Shown here piece after piece: positions 34,259 through 43,109 of a DNA stretch of 64,000 bases. The first letter of the stretch is position 1; each line of letters begins with the position of its first letter. Location of the stretch: NCBI GenBank assembly GCA_021780435.1, contig JAJXYV010000200.1, positions 35,192 to 99,191 of the forward strand, in the 5' to 3' direction. Made by a program: the position numbers and the translations under genes. Under the pieces are notes generated by a model. The model was not told the DNA's origin, ran no database searches, and saw nothing but the letters and a program-made list of their open reading frames with translations. Source of the DNA: Pseudomonadota bacterium. Its GTDB lineage: Bacteria > Pseudomonadota > Alphaproteobacteria > Rhizobiales > Beijerinckiaceae.

Positions 34259-34429
34259 GGAAAATGTCCCGTCGAGGGGTTCCGATTAAGCCATGCGCCC
34301 CGACGAAGCAAGGCGCTCGCGGGCGGCGCCGTTATCCGTATTTGCGGCCCATTCTGGGCCAAATTTTTTCGAAAAATCACAAAATCGTCTAATGACAATG
34401 AGAAAAGCTTCGACTAACGTACACACGCC

Positions 34430-34604
34430 CTCCAGAAGGAGGAGCGGCCGAAAAACGGCCCAAGCTTGCTGTCCAAGTCGTGGGAGGACGTTTCGCATCG
34501 AAAATTGCGTTTGAAACAGCGCTGGGGAGAAGCCTTCAGGACTTCTTCGATGTGAAACAGGACAAGGTAAGGCGGAGCGGAAAGACTTGATTGTCTTTCC
34601 GCTC
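34430..34604 (+). ncRNA. Candidate structured small RNA or leader
   Basis: A series of hairpins lies between guaA and the glycosyltransferase gene: CCTCC-AGAA-GGAGG, GGCCG-AAAAA-CGGCC and a final terminator stem. A 36-codon ORF from the GTG at 34480 to the TGA at 34590 exists but has no ribosome binding site. A small transcript ending at the terminator is the simpler reading. No known RNA family was recognised. Confidence 0.35.
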
Positions 34605-34614
34605 ATTTATTTGT
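34575..34614 (+). terminator. Strong intrinsic terminator
   Basis: GAGCGGAAAGAC (34575-34586) and GTCTTTCCGCTC (34593-34604) form a perfect 12-bp stem with a 6-base loop, followed by atttattt. It lies about 320 bases upstream of guaA on the other strand and must end a transcript from the left on the plus strand. Confidence 0.8.
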
Positions 34615-34674
34615 AGACCCCGCGACGTCTCATTTCTCAGGCCGCAACGGCGCGCCTTCCGACGGAGGCGCGGC

Positions 34675-36312
34675 GTGAAGTCCCTGCAATCGCTCATTGG
34701 CGCAGCCCTTCGGCGTTCGGCGCTCGCCGGTCCTCCCCGTTCTCCCTGGCTTGCCTGGTTCGAGCCGCTGCCCGTCCTCAACGAGGAGGGCGAAACGCCG
34801 ATGCTCGGCGTCATGGCGGCGCTGTGGATGCTGTCGCCGGAACTCCAGAAGGAATTCGCCCTCGAATCGCGCAAGGAGCGCGCGCGCTTCATCGGTTGGT
34901 GCTGCACGCTTGCGGGCAAGGAATTCCAGTTGATGCGCGAGGCGGCGGTGTTCGGACCTGCGCGCGACCTCTATTTCCGGCCCTCGCGCTATTCGGTGGA
35001 ATTTTCGGGCGGTCCGGTCGCGGTTCCTTACGCGGTTGTCGCCGTGTTCGGGCTCGGCGTCGAGCAGCCGTCGCCCGATGATCCCGACACGAAGAAGGTC
35101 GCCCGCGCCCTGCTGAAATGGACTTTCGACAAGGCCGGGGAATTGTTCGGCGGCGCGGACGCCCTCCCCGGCTGGTTCATCGAGGCGGCGCGCAAGGCGG
35201 GCCCCGATTTCGTCACGGAGTTCGGTCGCCCCGAAAATGTGTCTCAGGCGCCGCGCTTGCCGGCGCCGCGCGGCGGGTTCGACAGGGGCGGCGTCAACGC
35301 CTATGGACCGATCACAGGGGCGGCGGGCGACGATGACCTCCGTTGCGGCGCGGCGGCGCTGGCCGCCGTCGGGATCGCGACCGCGAGCGACCTCGATGCG
35401 CCGGTTTTTGGCGTGAACATCTTCTTTATGACGCCGTTGGAAACGCTGCGCCTGTTCTGCACGCGCGGCGCCAGCCTGTTCCTCAATCGCCGCAGCATCG
35501 GCGCCTGGCGTTGGGACCTGCCGGAATGGCCGCGCGAACTTGCTTTCTGCGCGTTTCTCGTGGACGAGATCTGGGCGCCGAGCGCCTTTGTGCGCCGCGC
35601 GTTCGAAATGTCCTCCCCCGTCCCGGTCGTCGAAGCGCCGCCCGCCGTGCTTGCGCCGCCCCTCGCGGCGGATCGGGCGAAATTCGGCTTGCCGGCGAAG
35701 GGTTTCATCTTCCTGGTCAGCGCCGACGAGGGCGACTCGTTCAACCGGAGCAATCCCCTCGCCGCGATCCGCGCCTTCAAGGCCGCCTTCCCGGCGCCGG
35801 AGGTCGGCGTGGGCCTCGTGGTGCGAACGCCGTCGGAAACGATCGGCGCCGACGATCGCGATGAACTGGTTCAGGCGGCGTCCGACGACGCGCGAATCGT
35901 CCTCGTCGACGAGGCCCTCACCCAAGACGAACGGCTCGCCCTCATGGCCTCCTGCGATTGTCTGGTTTCGCTGCACCGGGCCACGGCCTTCGGCCGCACG
36001 ATCGCCGAAGCCCTCATCCTCGGCCTGCCGGTCGTCGCGACCCATTGGTCGGGCAATGTCGATTACGCCGAGGTCGGCGAGCAATATCTGGTCGAGGCGA
36101 AAAAGGTTGCTCTGGGGCCGGACCACGAGCCCTTCGCCGATGGACAACTCTGGGCGGAGCCAGACATCGGGGCGGCGGCCGAGGCCCTGCGCGCCGCACG
36201 GACCGACCAGAGCCGCGGCGAGCCGGCTATCCCCGCGCGCTTCAGCGCCGAAGCGGCCGGCGCGCGCTACGCCCGCCGGCTGGAGCTTTACGGGGTCACG
36301 GGCGCTCGTTAG
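34675..36312 (+). CDS. Glycosyltransferase, GT4-like
   Basis: From the GTG at 34675, which has ggagg nine bases upstream, the protein has 545 residues. The longer ORF start would overlap the terminator. The N-terminal 200 residues are not recognised. The C-terminal part is a GT-B glycosyltransferase: GFIFLVSADEGDSFNRSNPLAAIRAFKAAFP and RTIAEALILGLPVVATHWSGNVDY (the Glu-x7-Glu-type nucleotide-sugar region). It probably works on surface polysaccharide. The gene stands alone between guaA and tgt. Confidence 0.75.
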   Translation: MKSLQSLIGAALRRSALAGPPRSPWLAWFEPLPVLNEEGETPMLGVMAALWMLSPELQKEFALESRKERARFIGWCCTLAGKEFQLMREAAVFGPARDLYFRPSRYSVEFSGGPVAVPYAVVAVFGLGVEQPSPDDPDTKKVARALLKWTFDKAGELFGGADALPGWFIEAARKAGPDFVTEFGRPENVSQAPRLPAPRGGFDRGGVNAYGPITGAAGDDDLRCGAAALAAVGIATASDLDAPVFGVNIFFMTPLETLRLFCTRGASLFLNRRSIGAWRWDLPEWPRELAFCAFLVDEIWAPSAFVRRAFEMSSPVPVVEAPPAVLAPPLAADRAKFGLPAKGFIFLVSADEGDSFNRSNPLAAIRAFKAAFPAPEVGVGLVVRTPSETIGADDRDELVQAASDDARIVLVDEALTQDERLALMASCDCLVSLHRATAFGRTIAEALILGLPVVATHWSGNVDYAEVGEQYLVEAKKVALGPDHEPFADGQLWAEPDIGAAAEALRAARTDQSRGEPAIPARFSAEAAGARYARRLELYGVTGAR

Positions 36313-36917
36313 CTAAAGCCGGCAAGGGATCAGATCCGAGGCAGGTCATTCGGAGGCGCCCCGCTCTTGAGGAAGCCGGTCTACCCGAATGCGCCATTGC
36401 AAGCACTTACGGCATCGATGGCTTCTGGCGGAAAGCGGAATGGCGGCTGCGTCGCCAACAAGGGAAAGGATTGGTGGGAAGCCGACCCTCGTGTTCCTGA
36501 TTTGTGGCTAATCCCCCGAACATCGGCCTAGGTCGACGTCCTTGTGCTGAACGCAATCTTGACTGTCGTACGCAAGCGCGGCAACGGCGCCGATTAGCAG
36601 AAAAGAAGAAACCGTCAGAAGCTTGAACATTCTTTCCTGCTTACCCATCGGAATCTCGACAGCCTGCAACCGTAAAAACTCAAGGCTGGTCGCAGCAGTC
36701 CGTCATTATTGCCCATGGCTTCGGTTCAGGAAAAGGCGCGGTGTCGGGAAAGTCTCCTTCGAGCCGACAGCGGTTCGCCCACCGATGACCGCTCTCCGTC
36801 CGCTAAAGAAAACCATCCTTCATGAGCGACAGGCTGGATTTCTACCGCGAAGATCGAGGCGGCGTCGCATTCGTGTGAGCGATCGGCCGAAGGGGAAACG
36901 TGGTCGTCGGCCCCAAA
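36313..36917. other. Intergenic stretch, mostly without genes
   Basis: Apart from the small ORF at 36508-36648 on the minus strand, no gene, repeat or terminator was recognised. The listed plus-strand ORFs have no domain. Confidence 0.5.
36508..36648 (-). CDS. Small secreted protein, 46 residues, not in the ORF track
   Basis: The ORF encodes MGKQERMFKLLTVSSFLLIG and continues AVAALAYDSQDCVQHKDVD, ending CSGD. A positively charged start, a hydrophobic core and ALA-Y form a clear signal peptide. The mature peptide has about 20 residues and two Cys. Met7 has aggaaag closely upstream and may be the true start. The DCVQxxDxD pattern recalls the start of secreted tetratricopeptide-repeat proteins, so this could be a truncated remnant. 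Confidence 0.45.
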   Translation of the reverse strand: MGKQERMFKLLTVSSFLLIGAVAALAYDSQDCVQHKDVDLGRCSGD

Positions 36918-38063
36918 TCAAATCAATGGCTCGCCGCCGCGCTCCCAATCCCCCTTGACCTGGCGCCGGTAGTCGTCGAAGCGTCCTTCGGCGATCGCGG
37001 CGCGGGCGCCGGCCATCAGCTCCTGATAATAGGCGAGATTGACCCAGGTCAGCAGCATCATGCCCAAAATTTCCTGGCAGCGGACCAAGTGGTGCAGATA
37101 GGCGCGGGAATAGTCGCGCGCCGCCGGGCAGGACGAATGCGGGTCGAGGGGGCGCGAATCCTCGGCGTTGCGGGCGTTGCGCAGGTTGATCTTGCCCCAG
37201 CGCGTATAGGCCAGCCCATGACGCCCGGCGCGGGTCGGCATGACGCAGTCGAACATGTCGATGCCGCGCGCGACCGATTCAATCAGGTCGTCCGGCGAGC
37301 CCACCCCCATCAGGTAATGAGGCTTGCCCTCGGGCAGATGCGGCATGACCGTCTCGATCATCGCCAGCATCACCGCCTGCGGCTCGCCAACCGCGAGGCC
37401 GCCGACTGCGAGCCCGTGGAAATCCATGTCGGCCAGCGCCCGCGCGCTCTCGATGCGCAGGGCCGGCTCGGCCCCGCCCTGCACGATGCCGAAACAGGCG
37501 CGGCCAGGCTGTTCGCCAAAAGCCTTTCGCGAGCGTTCGGCCCAGCGCAGCGACAGCCGCATGGCGCGCTCTGCCTCCTGTGCTGTGCATGGCAGTTTGA
37601 CGCATTCGTCGAACTGCATCTGGATGTCCGAGCCGAGCAGGCGCTGGATCTCCATCGAACGCTCGGGCGTCAGCACATGTTTCGCGCCGTCGATATGGGA
37701 CTGGAAGGTGACGCCGTTCTCGTCGAGTTTACGCAGCTTGGCGAGCGACATGACCTGGAAGCCGCCGCTGTCGGTCAGGATTGGATGCGGCCAGTTCATG
37801 AATTTATGCAGGCCGCCGAGCGCGGCGACGCGCTCCGCGCCGGGACGCAACATCAGGTGGTAGGTGTTGCCGAGCACGATGTCGGCGCCGAGCGCGCGCA
37901 CCTGTTCGGGATACATGGCCTTGACGGTCGCCGCCGTGCCCACCGGCATGAAGGCGGGGGTGCGGATTTTTCCGCGCGGGGTCGAGATTTCGCCGAGCCG
38001 CGCGCCGCCGTCGCGGGCGATGAGCCGGTAGCTGAAGCCCTGATGGTCGAAGTTTTGGGTCAT
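36918..38063 (-). CDS. tgt: Queuine tRNA-ribosyltransferase (tRNA-guanine transglycosylase)
   Basis: The 381-residue enzyme inserts preQ1 at position 34 of tRNAs with GUN anticodons. The TIM-barrel motifs [16 protein letters not shown] and [13 protein letters not shown] are present, as is the nucleophile Asp region [17 protein letters not shown]. The usual zinc motif (three Cys before [11 protein letters not shown]) is changed: [18 protein letters not shown] keeps only one Cys. The His of HHL is present. It is the last gene of the minus-strand run tmk-holB-tgt. Confidence 0.95.
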   Translation of the reverse strand: MTQNFDHQGFSYRLIARDGGARLGEISTPRGKIRTPAFMPVGTAATVKAMYPEQVRALGADIVLGNTYHLMLRPGAERVAALGGLHKFMNWPHPILTDSGGFQVMSLAKLRKLDENGVTFQSHIDGAKHVLTPERSMEIQRLLGSDIQMQFDECVKLPCTAQEAERAMRLSLRWAERSRKAFGEQPGRACFGIVQGGAEPALRIESARALADMDFHGLAVGGLAVGEPQAVMLAMIETVMPHLPEGKPHYLMGVGSPDDLIESVARGIDMFDCVMPTRAGRHGLAYTRWGKINLRNARNAEDSRPLDPHSSCPAARDYSRAYLHHLVRCQEILGMMLLTWVNLAYYQELMAGARAAIAEGRFDDYRRQVKGDWERGGEPLI

Positions 38064-38070
38064 CGACGTC

Positions 38071-39174
38071 TCACGCCGCCGCCCGGGCGGCGCGTTCGGC
38101 TTCGATGAGGCGGGAGAAGACGATGATCACGAAAGCCCTTCTGTCCAGATTGTAGATTTCCAGATCGCGGGCTTCGCGCTCCAGAAATTCCCAAGCCTCC
38201 GCATAAGGCGCCAAGGCGCGCGGGCCAAGGGGCGTCGAGAGCGCGGGATGGCGGCGCAGGGCCTCGCCCAGCCAGGCGAAGACGGCGCGCAGGAAGGCGT
38301 CGAATTCGCTTTCGGCCTCGCGCGTCGCCACGCTGTCCGCGATCCGGTGCGGAATGCGCCAGTCGAGGTCGGGAAGCTGGGCCAGCGCCCGCGCCGTCAA
38401 CTCGTCGACGCCCCCTTCGCCCGCCTCGATCAGGCGCAAGGCTTCTCGCGCCGAGCCTTCGGCGCGGGCGCAGGCGCGTTCGATGTCGCGCTCGGGGACC
38501 TTTTCGTCGGTTGCGTCGAGGGCGGCGCGCACGGCGGCCTTCAGCGCCGGCTCGTCGAGGCGCGGCAAGGTCAGCAGGCGGCAACGCGAGCGGATTGTCG
38601 GCAGGATACGCCCGGGATGATGCGCCACGAGGAAGAACAGGCTCCGCGGCGGCGGCTCCTCGATCAGCTTGAGCAAGGCGTTGGCGCTGCTCACGTTGAG
38701 GTCGTCGGCGCTGTCGATGATCGCCATGCGCCAGCCGCCCTCGCCCGCGGCCTGTTCAAACATGTGGATCGCCCGGCGCACGTCCTCCACATTGATGCGC
38801 GTGCCGTGTTTTTTCGTTTTTTCGTTCCATTCGCGCCGCAGGAGCGCCAGATCGCTGAAGGACAGAGCCGAAATGCGGCGGGCGGCCGGCGAATCCGGGC
38901 TGACCGAAAGATCCCTCGCCTGCCGGACGCGCGGCGATTCCGCGTCAGGATGGGTCGCGACGAAACGGGCCATGCGCCAAGCCAGCGTCGCCTTGCCAAC
39001 GCCCTGCGGGCCGCCGATGATCCAGGCCTGTGGCATGCGGCCCGCGCGATAGGCTTCGAGCAGCTCCTGCTCGGCCTTGTACTGGCCGAACAGCGCGAAA
39101 GTGCCGCGGGGATGCGGCGCCGGCGCGAAGCGATCGCTTTCCGGGGGCGCGTCGTCCGGCTCCCTCACGCCCAT
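38071..39174 (-). CDS. holB: DNA polymerase III subunit delta'
   Basis: This clamp-loader subunit has 367 residues from the ATG at 39174, which overlaps tmk by 10 bases; the ORF track start at 39204 is also possible. The AAA+ Walker A is [58 protein letters not shown] holds the Walker B and SRC-proximal region, and [17 protein letters not shown] the sensor 1 and SRC motif. It opens and closes the beta clamp together with gamma/tau and delta. Confidence 0.93.
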   Translation of the reverse strand: MGVREPDDAPPESDRFAPAPHPRGTFALFGQYKAEQELLEAYRAGRMPQAWIIGGPQGVGKATLAWRMARFVATHPDAESPRVRQARDLSVSPDSPAARRISALSFSDLALLRREWNEKTKKHGTRINVEDVRRAIHMFEQAAGEGGWRMAIIDSADDLNVSSANALLKLIEEPPPRSLFFLVAHHPGRILPTIRSRCRLLTLPRLDEPALKAAVRAALDATDEKVPERDIERACARAEGSAREALRLIEAGEGGVDELTARALAQLPDLDWRIPHRIADSVATREAESEFDAFLRAVFAWLGEALRRHPALSTPLGPRALAPYAEAWEFLEREARDLEIYNLDRRAFVIIVFSRLIEAERAARAAA

Positions 39175-39923
39175 TTCTTCTCTTCCGCTTCGGGAAGCGG
39201 CCATTTTTCGAGACAGGCTGCGAGAATCGCCCGCGCGACTTCGGCCTCAGGCCGGCTGGCGTCGATCACGCGGCAGCGTTCGGGCTCTTCGCGCGCGATG
39301 TCGAGGAATTTTGCGCGCAGTTCGGCGTGGAAGGCGAGACCTTCGGCCTCAAAACGATCGGCTCCCGCGGCGCCGCGGCGCGCATGCGCGCGCGCCATGC
39401 CGGTTTCGGGCGCGATGTCGAGGATGAAGGTCAGGTCGGGACGCAGGCCGGCGAGCGTCACCCGCTCCATCGCCAGGAGCATGCCGGCGTCCATGCCGCC
39501 GCGCGCGCCCTGGTAGGCGCGCGTCGAATCGGCGAAACGGTCGCACAGCACAAAGGCGCCGCGCGCGAGCGCAGGCCGGATGATGCGGTCGATATGGTCG
39601 ATCCGCGCCGCCGAGAACAGCAGGGCTTCGCCGAAGGGGCCGAAATCGCGGGCCTTGCCGGCGAGGATGAAGCCGCGCAATTTCTCGGCGAGCGGCGTGC
39701 CGCCGGGCTCGCGCGTGACGACGATCTCCCGCGCATGGCCGCGCAGGGCGCTGGCAAGCCGGCGAATCTGGGTCGATTTGCCCGCTCCCTCGCCGCCTTC
39801 GAAAGTGATGAACCGACCGTTGTGCAAAAGACCCTCGCCCGGCAAGACACCCTCGCCCGGGAAGCGATGCGTGGACGCGCCGCCAGCGATTCGCAGTCTT
39901 AACCCGAATGGGCGCGCGTTCAA
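39165..39923 (-). CDS. tmk: Thymidylate kinase
   Basis: The 252-residue enzyme phosphorylates dTMP to dTDP. The P-loop is RFITFEGGEGAGKSTQIRRLA, the DR motif is FVLCDRFADSTRAYQGARGG, and the TREPGGTPLAEKLRGFIL segment binds the nucleotide. The N-terminus is about 35 residues longer than usual. The ATG at 39923 overlaps the dacC stop by 4 bases, which supports it as the real start and suggests coupled translation with dacC. Confidence 0.94.
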   Translation of the reverse strand: MNARPFGLRLRIAGGASTHRFPGEGVLPGEGLLHNGRFITFEGGEGAGKSTQIRRLASALRGHAREIVVTREPGGTPLAEKLRGFILAGKARDFGPFGEALLFSAARIDHIDRIIRPALARGAFVLCDRFADSTRAYQGARGGMDAGMLLAMERVTLAGLRPDLTFILDIAPETGMARAHARRGAAGADRFEAEGLAFHAELRAKFLDIAREEPERCRVIDASRPEAEVARAILAACLEKWPLPEAEEKKWA

Positions 39924-41257
39924 GGCTCCGACGCGGTCGCCGCGGGCGCTGGCTCCGTCTTCGTCGAGGCTGTTTTGCCCGAGGCTCTCTTTTCGAGCGA
40001 ATGCATCGCCATGCCAAGGCCCTTGTGGAAGAGCTGGACGCCGAGTTCCATCGCCGCGTCCTTGGCGCGCTGCGTGAGCGGGCCCTGCTCGACCGCCTCG
40101 GCGGTCATCAGCGGCAGGTCGAGGGCGAGGCTCGCGCCGGAATAAATCTTGAGCCGGGCGACGGTCTGGCCGGCGGCGACCGGCGCGATCAGCGGGCCGA
40201 CATAGGTGATCTTGCCGCTCAGCTTGTCGGGGGAGGCGCGCGGGATCAGGACCCGGACCGGCGTCGCGGAGGTCAGCGCGACCTCGTCCTGCGTCCCGCC
40301 ATAGACCTTGGCCGTCCCGACTGTCTGGTTCGCGTCGAACAGCGTGCGGGCGTCAAAGCCATGGAAGCCCCAGTTGAACAGCCTGCGGGCTTCCTCGGCG
40401 CGCTCCTTGGCGGTCTTGGCGCCGAGGACGATGACGATCAGCCTTTGCCCGGAATAAACCGCCGAGCCCACGAGGTTGAAGTCGCCGTCCTTCTCGTTGC
40501 CGACTTTGAGGCCGTCGCCATTTACGTCCATGAACAGGATCGGATTGCGGTTCAGCTGGCGGATCTTGCTCCAGGTGAACTCCTTCTCGCCGAAATAATG
40601 ATAATAGTCTGGATAGGTCTTGATGAGGTGCTCGGCGAGAATCGCCATGTCGCGCGCGGTGGTCACCTGTGCGGGGTCGGCGCCGCCCCAGGCGTCGGTG
40701 AAATGGGATTTGGTCATCCCGAGTTCGACGGCGCGGGCGTTCATCATCGCCGCGAAATTCTGCTCCGATCCGCCGAGCCCCTCGGCCAGCGCCACCGCCG
40801 CGTCATTGCCCGACTGCACGATCAGGCCGCGCAACAGGTCCTCGACGCGGACATTGGTGTTGACCCGCGCGAACATCGAGCCGCCGCTCGATCCGGTCTT
40901 CCAGGCGTGTTCCGAAATGTAGAAGGGCGTGTCGAGGGTGATCGAGCCCTTTTTCAGGTCGCGGAAGACCAGTTCGGCGGTCATCAGCTTGACGAGCGAC
41001 GCCGGGGGGACTGCCTCGTCGGCCGCCTTTTCGAACAAGACGGTCTGGGTGGCGGCGTCCATGACCAGGGCATGCGGCGCGGTCGTCGCTATGTTCTGCG
41101 CGCGCGCCATCGGAACGGCGGAGAAAACGACAGCCAGAAAAAGCCAGAGCGGGCGAAGCCGGGGCGAAAGAGAGAGGAAACGAGACTGCACGAACGCCTC
41201 TTCGCTGCGCGAGCCCGGCCGACCGCACCCATTGCGGCGCCGAGCGAAAGTTTTCAC
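39920..41257 (-). CDS. dacC: D-alanyl-D-alanine carboxypeptidase (PBP5/6 type)
   Basis: The 445-residue periplasmic enzyme trims peptidoglycan pentapeptides. A signal peptide ends at VFSAVPMARAQ. The active-site motifs are SLVK (Ser87-Lys90) and SGN (149-151). The third motif, normally KTG, reads KVG in GDGLKVGNEKDGDFNL. The C-terminal PBP5-type domain and an amphipathic tail follow. It is coupled to tmk downstream. Confidence 0.92.
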   Translation of the reverse strand: MKTFARRRNGCGRPGSRSEEAFVQSRFLSLSPRLRPLWLFLAVVFSAVPMARAQNIATTAPHALVMDAATQTVLFEKAADEAVPPASLVKLMTAELVFRDLKKGSITLDTPFYISEHAWKTGSSGGSMFARVNTNVRVEDLLRGLIVQSGNDAAVALAEGLGGSEQNFAAMMNARAVELGMTKSHFTDAWGGADPAQVTTARDMAILAEHLIKTYPDYYHYFGEKEFTWSKIRQLNRNPILFMDVNGDGLKVGNEKDGDFNLVGSAVYSGQRLIVIVLGAKTAKERAEEARRLFNWGFHGFDARTLFDANQTVGTAKVYGGTQDEVALTSATPVRVLIPRASPDKLSGKITYVGPLIAPVAAGQTVARLKIYSGASLALDLPLMTAEAVEQGPLTQRAKDAAMELGVQLFHKGLGMAMHSLEKRASGKTASTKTEPAPAATASEP

Positions 41258-41332
41258 CCGGCGCGAGACCGCGTCAGTCCCAGAGATAAGCCCTTCGGCG
41301 GCGCAAGGCCAGTGCCCCGGCGACGGAAAGGC

Positions 41333-42328
41333 TTAGCGACGAGCGACCGAGATCGGCGTGTCCGCGCCCGGAATGGTCCCGAGGTCAAAAGGCCGCTGCG
41401 GCGGCAAGGGCGGGTTCTTGGGAAGCGGCGCCGCAGGCGTCGAGAGTTCGGCAAGTTCCGGGCGCTGCGGCGGCTCGGGCGGCAGCGGCCTGCCGGCCAC
41501 GTGAACAGGCGCCGTCGCGGCTTCCCTGACCGGCGGCGGCGTGTAAGAGACGGGCTCATCACGCATGGCCATGCGCTGTTCCTCGCGGTTCGGCGCGGCG
41601 GCGGGCGGCAGTTCGCGCTGATCGGCGATCTGGGTCGGCGAATACGCGAAATCGCCGAGCTCTGCGGGACGGCCGTCCACGCGCAGGGTCGCGAGCAGCT
41701 TGCGGTCGTCGGAGCCGGCGAGCGAAGCGCGGCCGACATATTCGACCTTCACCCTCGCCGTGCCGATCGACTTGTAGTCGAGCGCTTCGGCGGCGCGGGC
41801 TGAGAGGTCCATCATGCGGCCGCTGTGGAAGGGGCCGCGGTCGTTGACGCGAACGATGATCGAGCGCTGGTTGCGCAGATTGGTGACGCGGGCGTAGCAC
41901 GGCAACGGCATGGTGGGATGCGCGGCGGTGATCGCCTCCCGGTCATAGACCTCGCCATTGGCGGTGCGGCGGCCATGGAAGGCGTCGCCGTACCAGGACG
42001 CGAGGCCGACGGCCGCATATTTCTTCTCGCTCGGCACGTAGGTTCGGCCGGCGACCGTATAGGCGTCGCCGACGAGATAGCGGCCGCCGCCCTTCGGCAC
42101 GGGCTGTCCGTCGGCGACAACCCTCGGGCTGGCTTGGCCATAGACGGTCTCAGGGAAATATTCCTTGCCGTGGCGGGCGAAATGCTGCGGCGACTGCGCG
42201 CATCCGGCCATGGCGACGACCCCGGCGAAGGCGAGGAATGTGCTGGCTTTCGCGCGAATGGCCTTTGCGCTGAAATTTTGCCGCGCCGCGGCCAGAGGCG
42301 CGAGCGGGCGGGCGGGCGTTTTGTTCAC
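41333..42328 (-). CDS. rlpA: RlpA-family septal lytic transglycosylase lipoprotein
   Basis: From the GTG at 42328, which has aaggaa upstream, the protein has 331 residues; the track start at 42436 is possible. A lipoprotein signal ends in VVAMAGCAQ. The double-psi beta-barrel is complete: GLASWYGDAFHGRRTANGEVYD with the catalytic region, and IIVRVNDRGPFHSGRMMDLSARAAEALDY. A Pro-rich tail follows; no SPOR domain is seen. Such proteins cleave denuded glycan strands at the division site. Confidence 0.88.
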   Translation of the reverse strand: MNKTPARPLAPLAAARQNFSAKAIRAKASTFLAFAGVVAMAGCAQSPQHFARHGKEYFPETVYGQASPRVVADGQPVPKGGGRYLVGDAYTVAGRTYVPSEKKYAAVGLASWYGDAFHGRRTANGEVYDREAITAAHPTMPLPCYARVTNLRNQRSIIVRVNDRGPFHSGRMMDLSARAAEALDYKSIGTARVKVEYVGRASLAGSDDRKLLATLRVDGRPAELGDFAYSPTQIADQRELPPAAAPNREEQRMAMRDEPVSYTPPPVREAATAPVHVAGRPLPPEPPQRPELAELSTPAAPLPKNPPLPPQRPFDLGTIPGADTPISVARR

Positions 42329-42650
42329 TGGCCAGGGTTCCTTTTTTCCACGACGCCGGGGCGGCCCCACAGGGCGAGCCCGCTGACGCGCGTCGAAGCG
42401 GAATCTGTCTTGGCGAAAGACGACGTCATTCGCCACATTGCGCCGGGAAGGTTGCGAAAAGATTGATCCAAATAGTTAACCCTTCGCTAGGAGCCGCATT
42501 CCCGGAAGCTTGACCGCGGCGCCGAATGCGATCCAGGGGAAGGCCGCGCGGCCCCGCCAGATCACGCTTTCGTGAACTCCCGCCTTAGATTGGCCTCGAC
42601 ATTTTGGCGGAAATGGGGCGTGGATCCGGCAAGGTCTTGCGCTCTGGCCG

Positions 42651-43109
42651 TCAGGCCTGCTTGCGCCAGCCGCCTTCTTCCGTTTCCTGCCAGTAGGAGA
42701 GAGCCGCGTCACGCTGTTTGAGGCGCCGCCATTGTTCGCGGGCGGCGGCGAGCGACAGATCGTCGCGGCCGTCGAAGATCAGGATCAGCCGCTCGTAATC
42801 GTCGTCGGCGAAGGGCTCGGCCTCCGCCCCTTCGACGAGGAAGCGAATTCTCGCGTTATTGGGATTGTCGTCGCCGCAGGTCAACCAGACGGATTGCAAT
42901 TGGGGGTCGCCGTCGGCCTGGGCGCCGTGGGGAAGAAACGAATCGTCGGCATAGGTCCACAACAGGTCGTCGATCGCCGCGAGCCGCTCCTGCGTCCGGC
43001 TCTGGACGACGGCCCGCCAGCCCCGCTGGAGCGCGCGCTCGACCAGATTCGGCAAAGTCTGGTCGAGGGTCCGCTTTTGGAGCTGGTAAAACCAGAACTC
43101 GGGCATCAT
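42651..43109 (-). CDS. holC: DNA polymerase III subunit chi
   Basis: From the ATG at 43109 the protein has 152 residues and starts [35 protein letters not shown], typical of chi. The start overlaps the pepA stop (ATGATG). [14 protein letters not shown] and [18 protein letters not shown] are further family blocks. Chi connects the clamp loader to single-strand-binding protein. The track ORF is a longer read-through into pepA. Confidence 0.92.
   Translation of the reverse strand: MMPEFWFYQLQKRTLDQTLPNLVERALQRGWRAVVQSRTQERLAAIDDLLWTYADDSFLPHGAQADGDPQLQSVWLTCGDDNPNNARIRFLVEGAEAEPFADDDYERLILIFDGRDDLSLAAAREQWRRLKQRDAALSYWQETEEGGWRKQA

Noticed and set aside
36900-38108. 402-residue ORF on the plus strand
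   Set aside because: It is antisense to tgt and shows no domain of its own.
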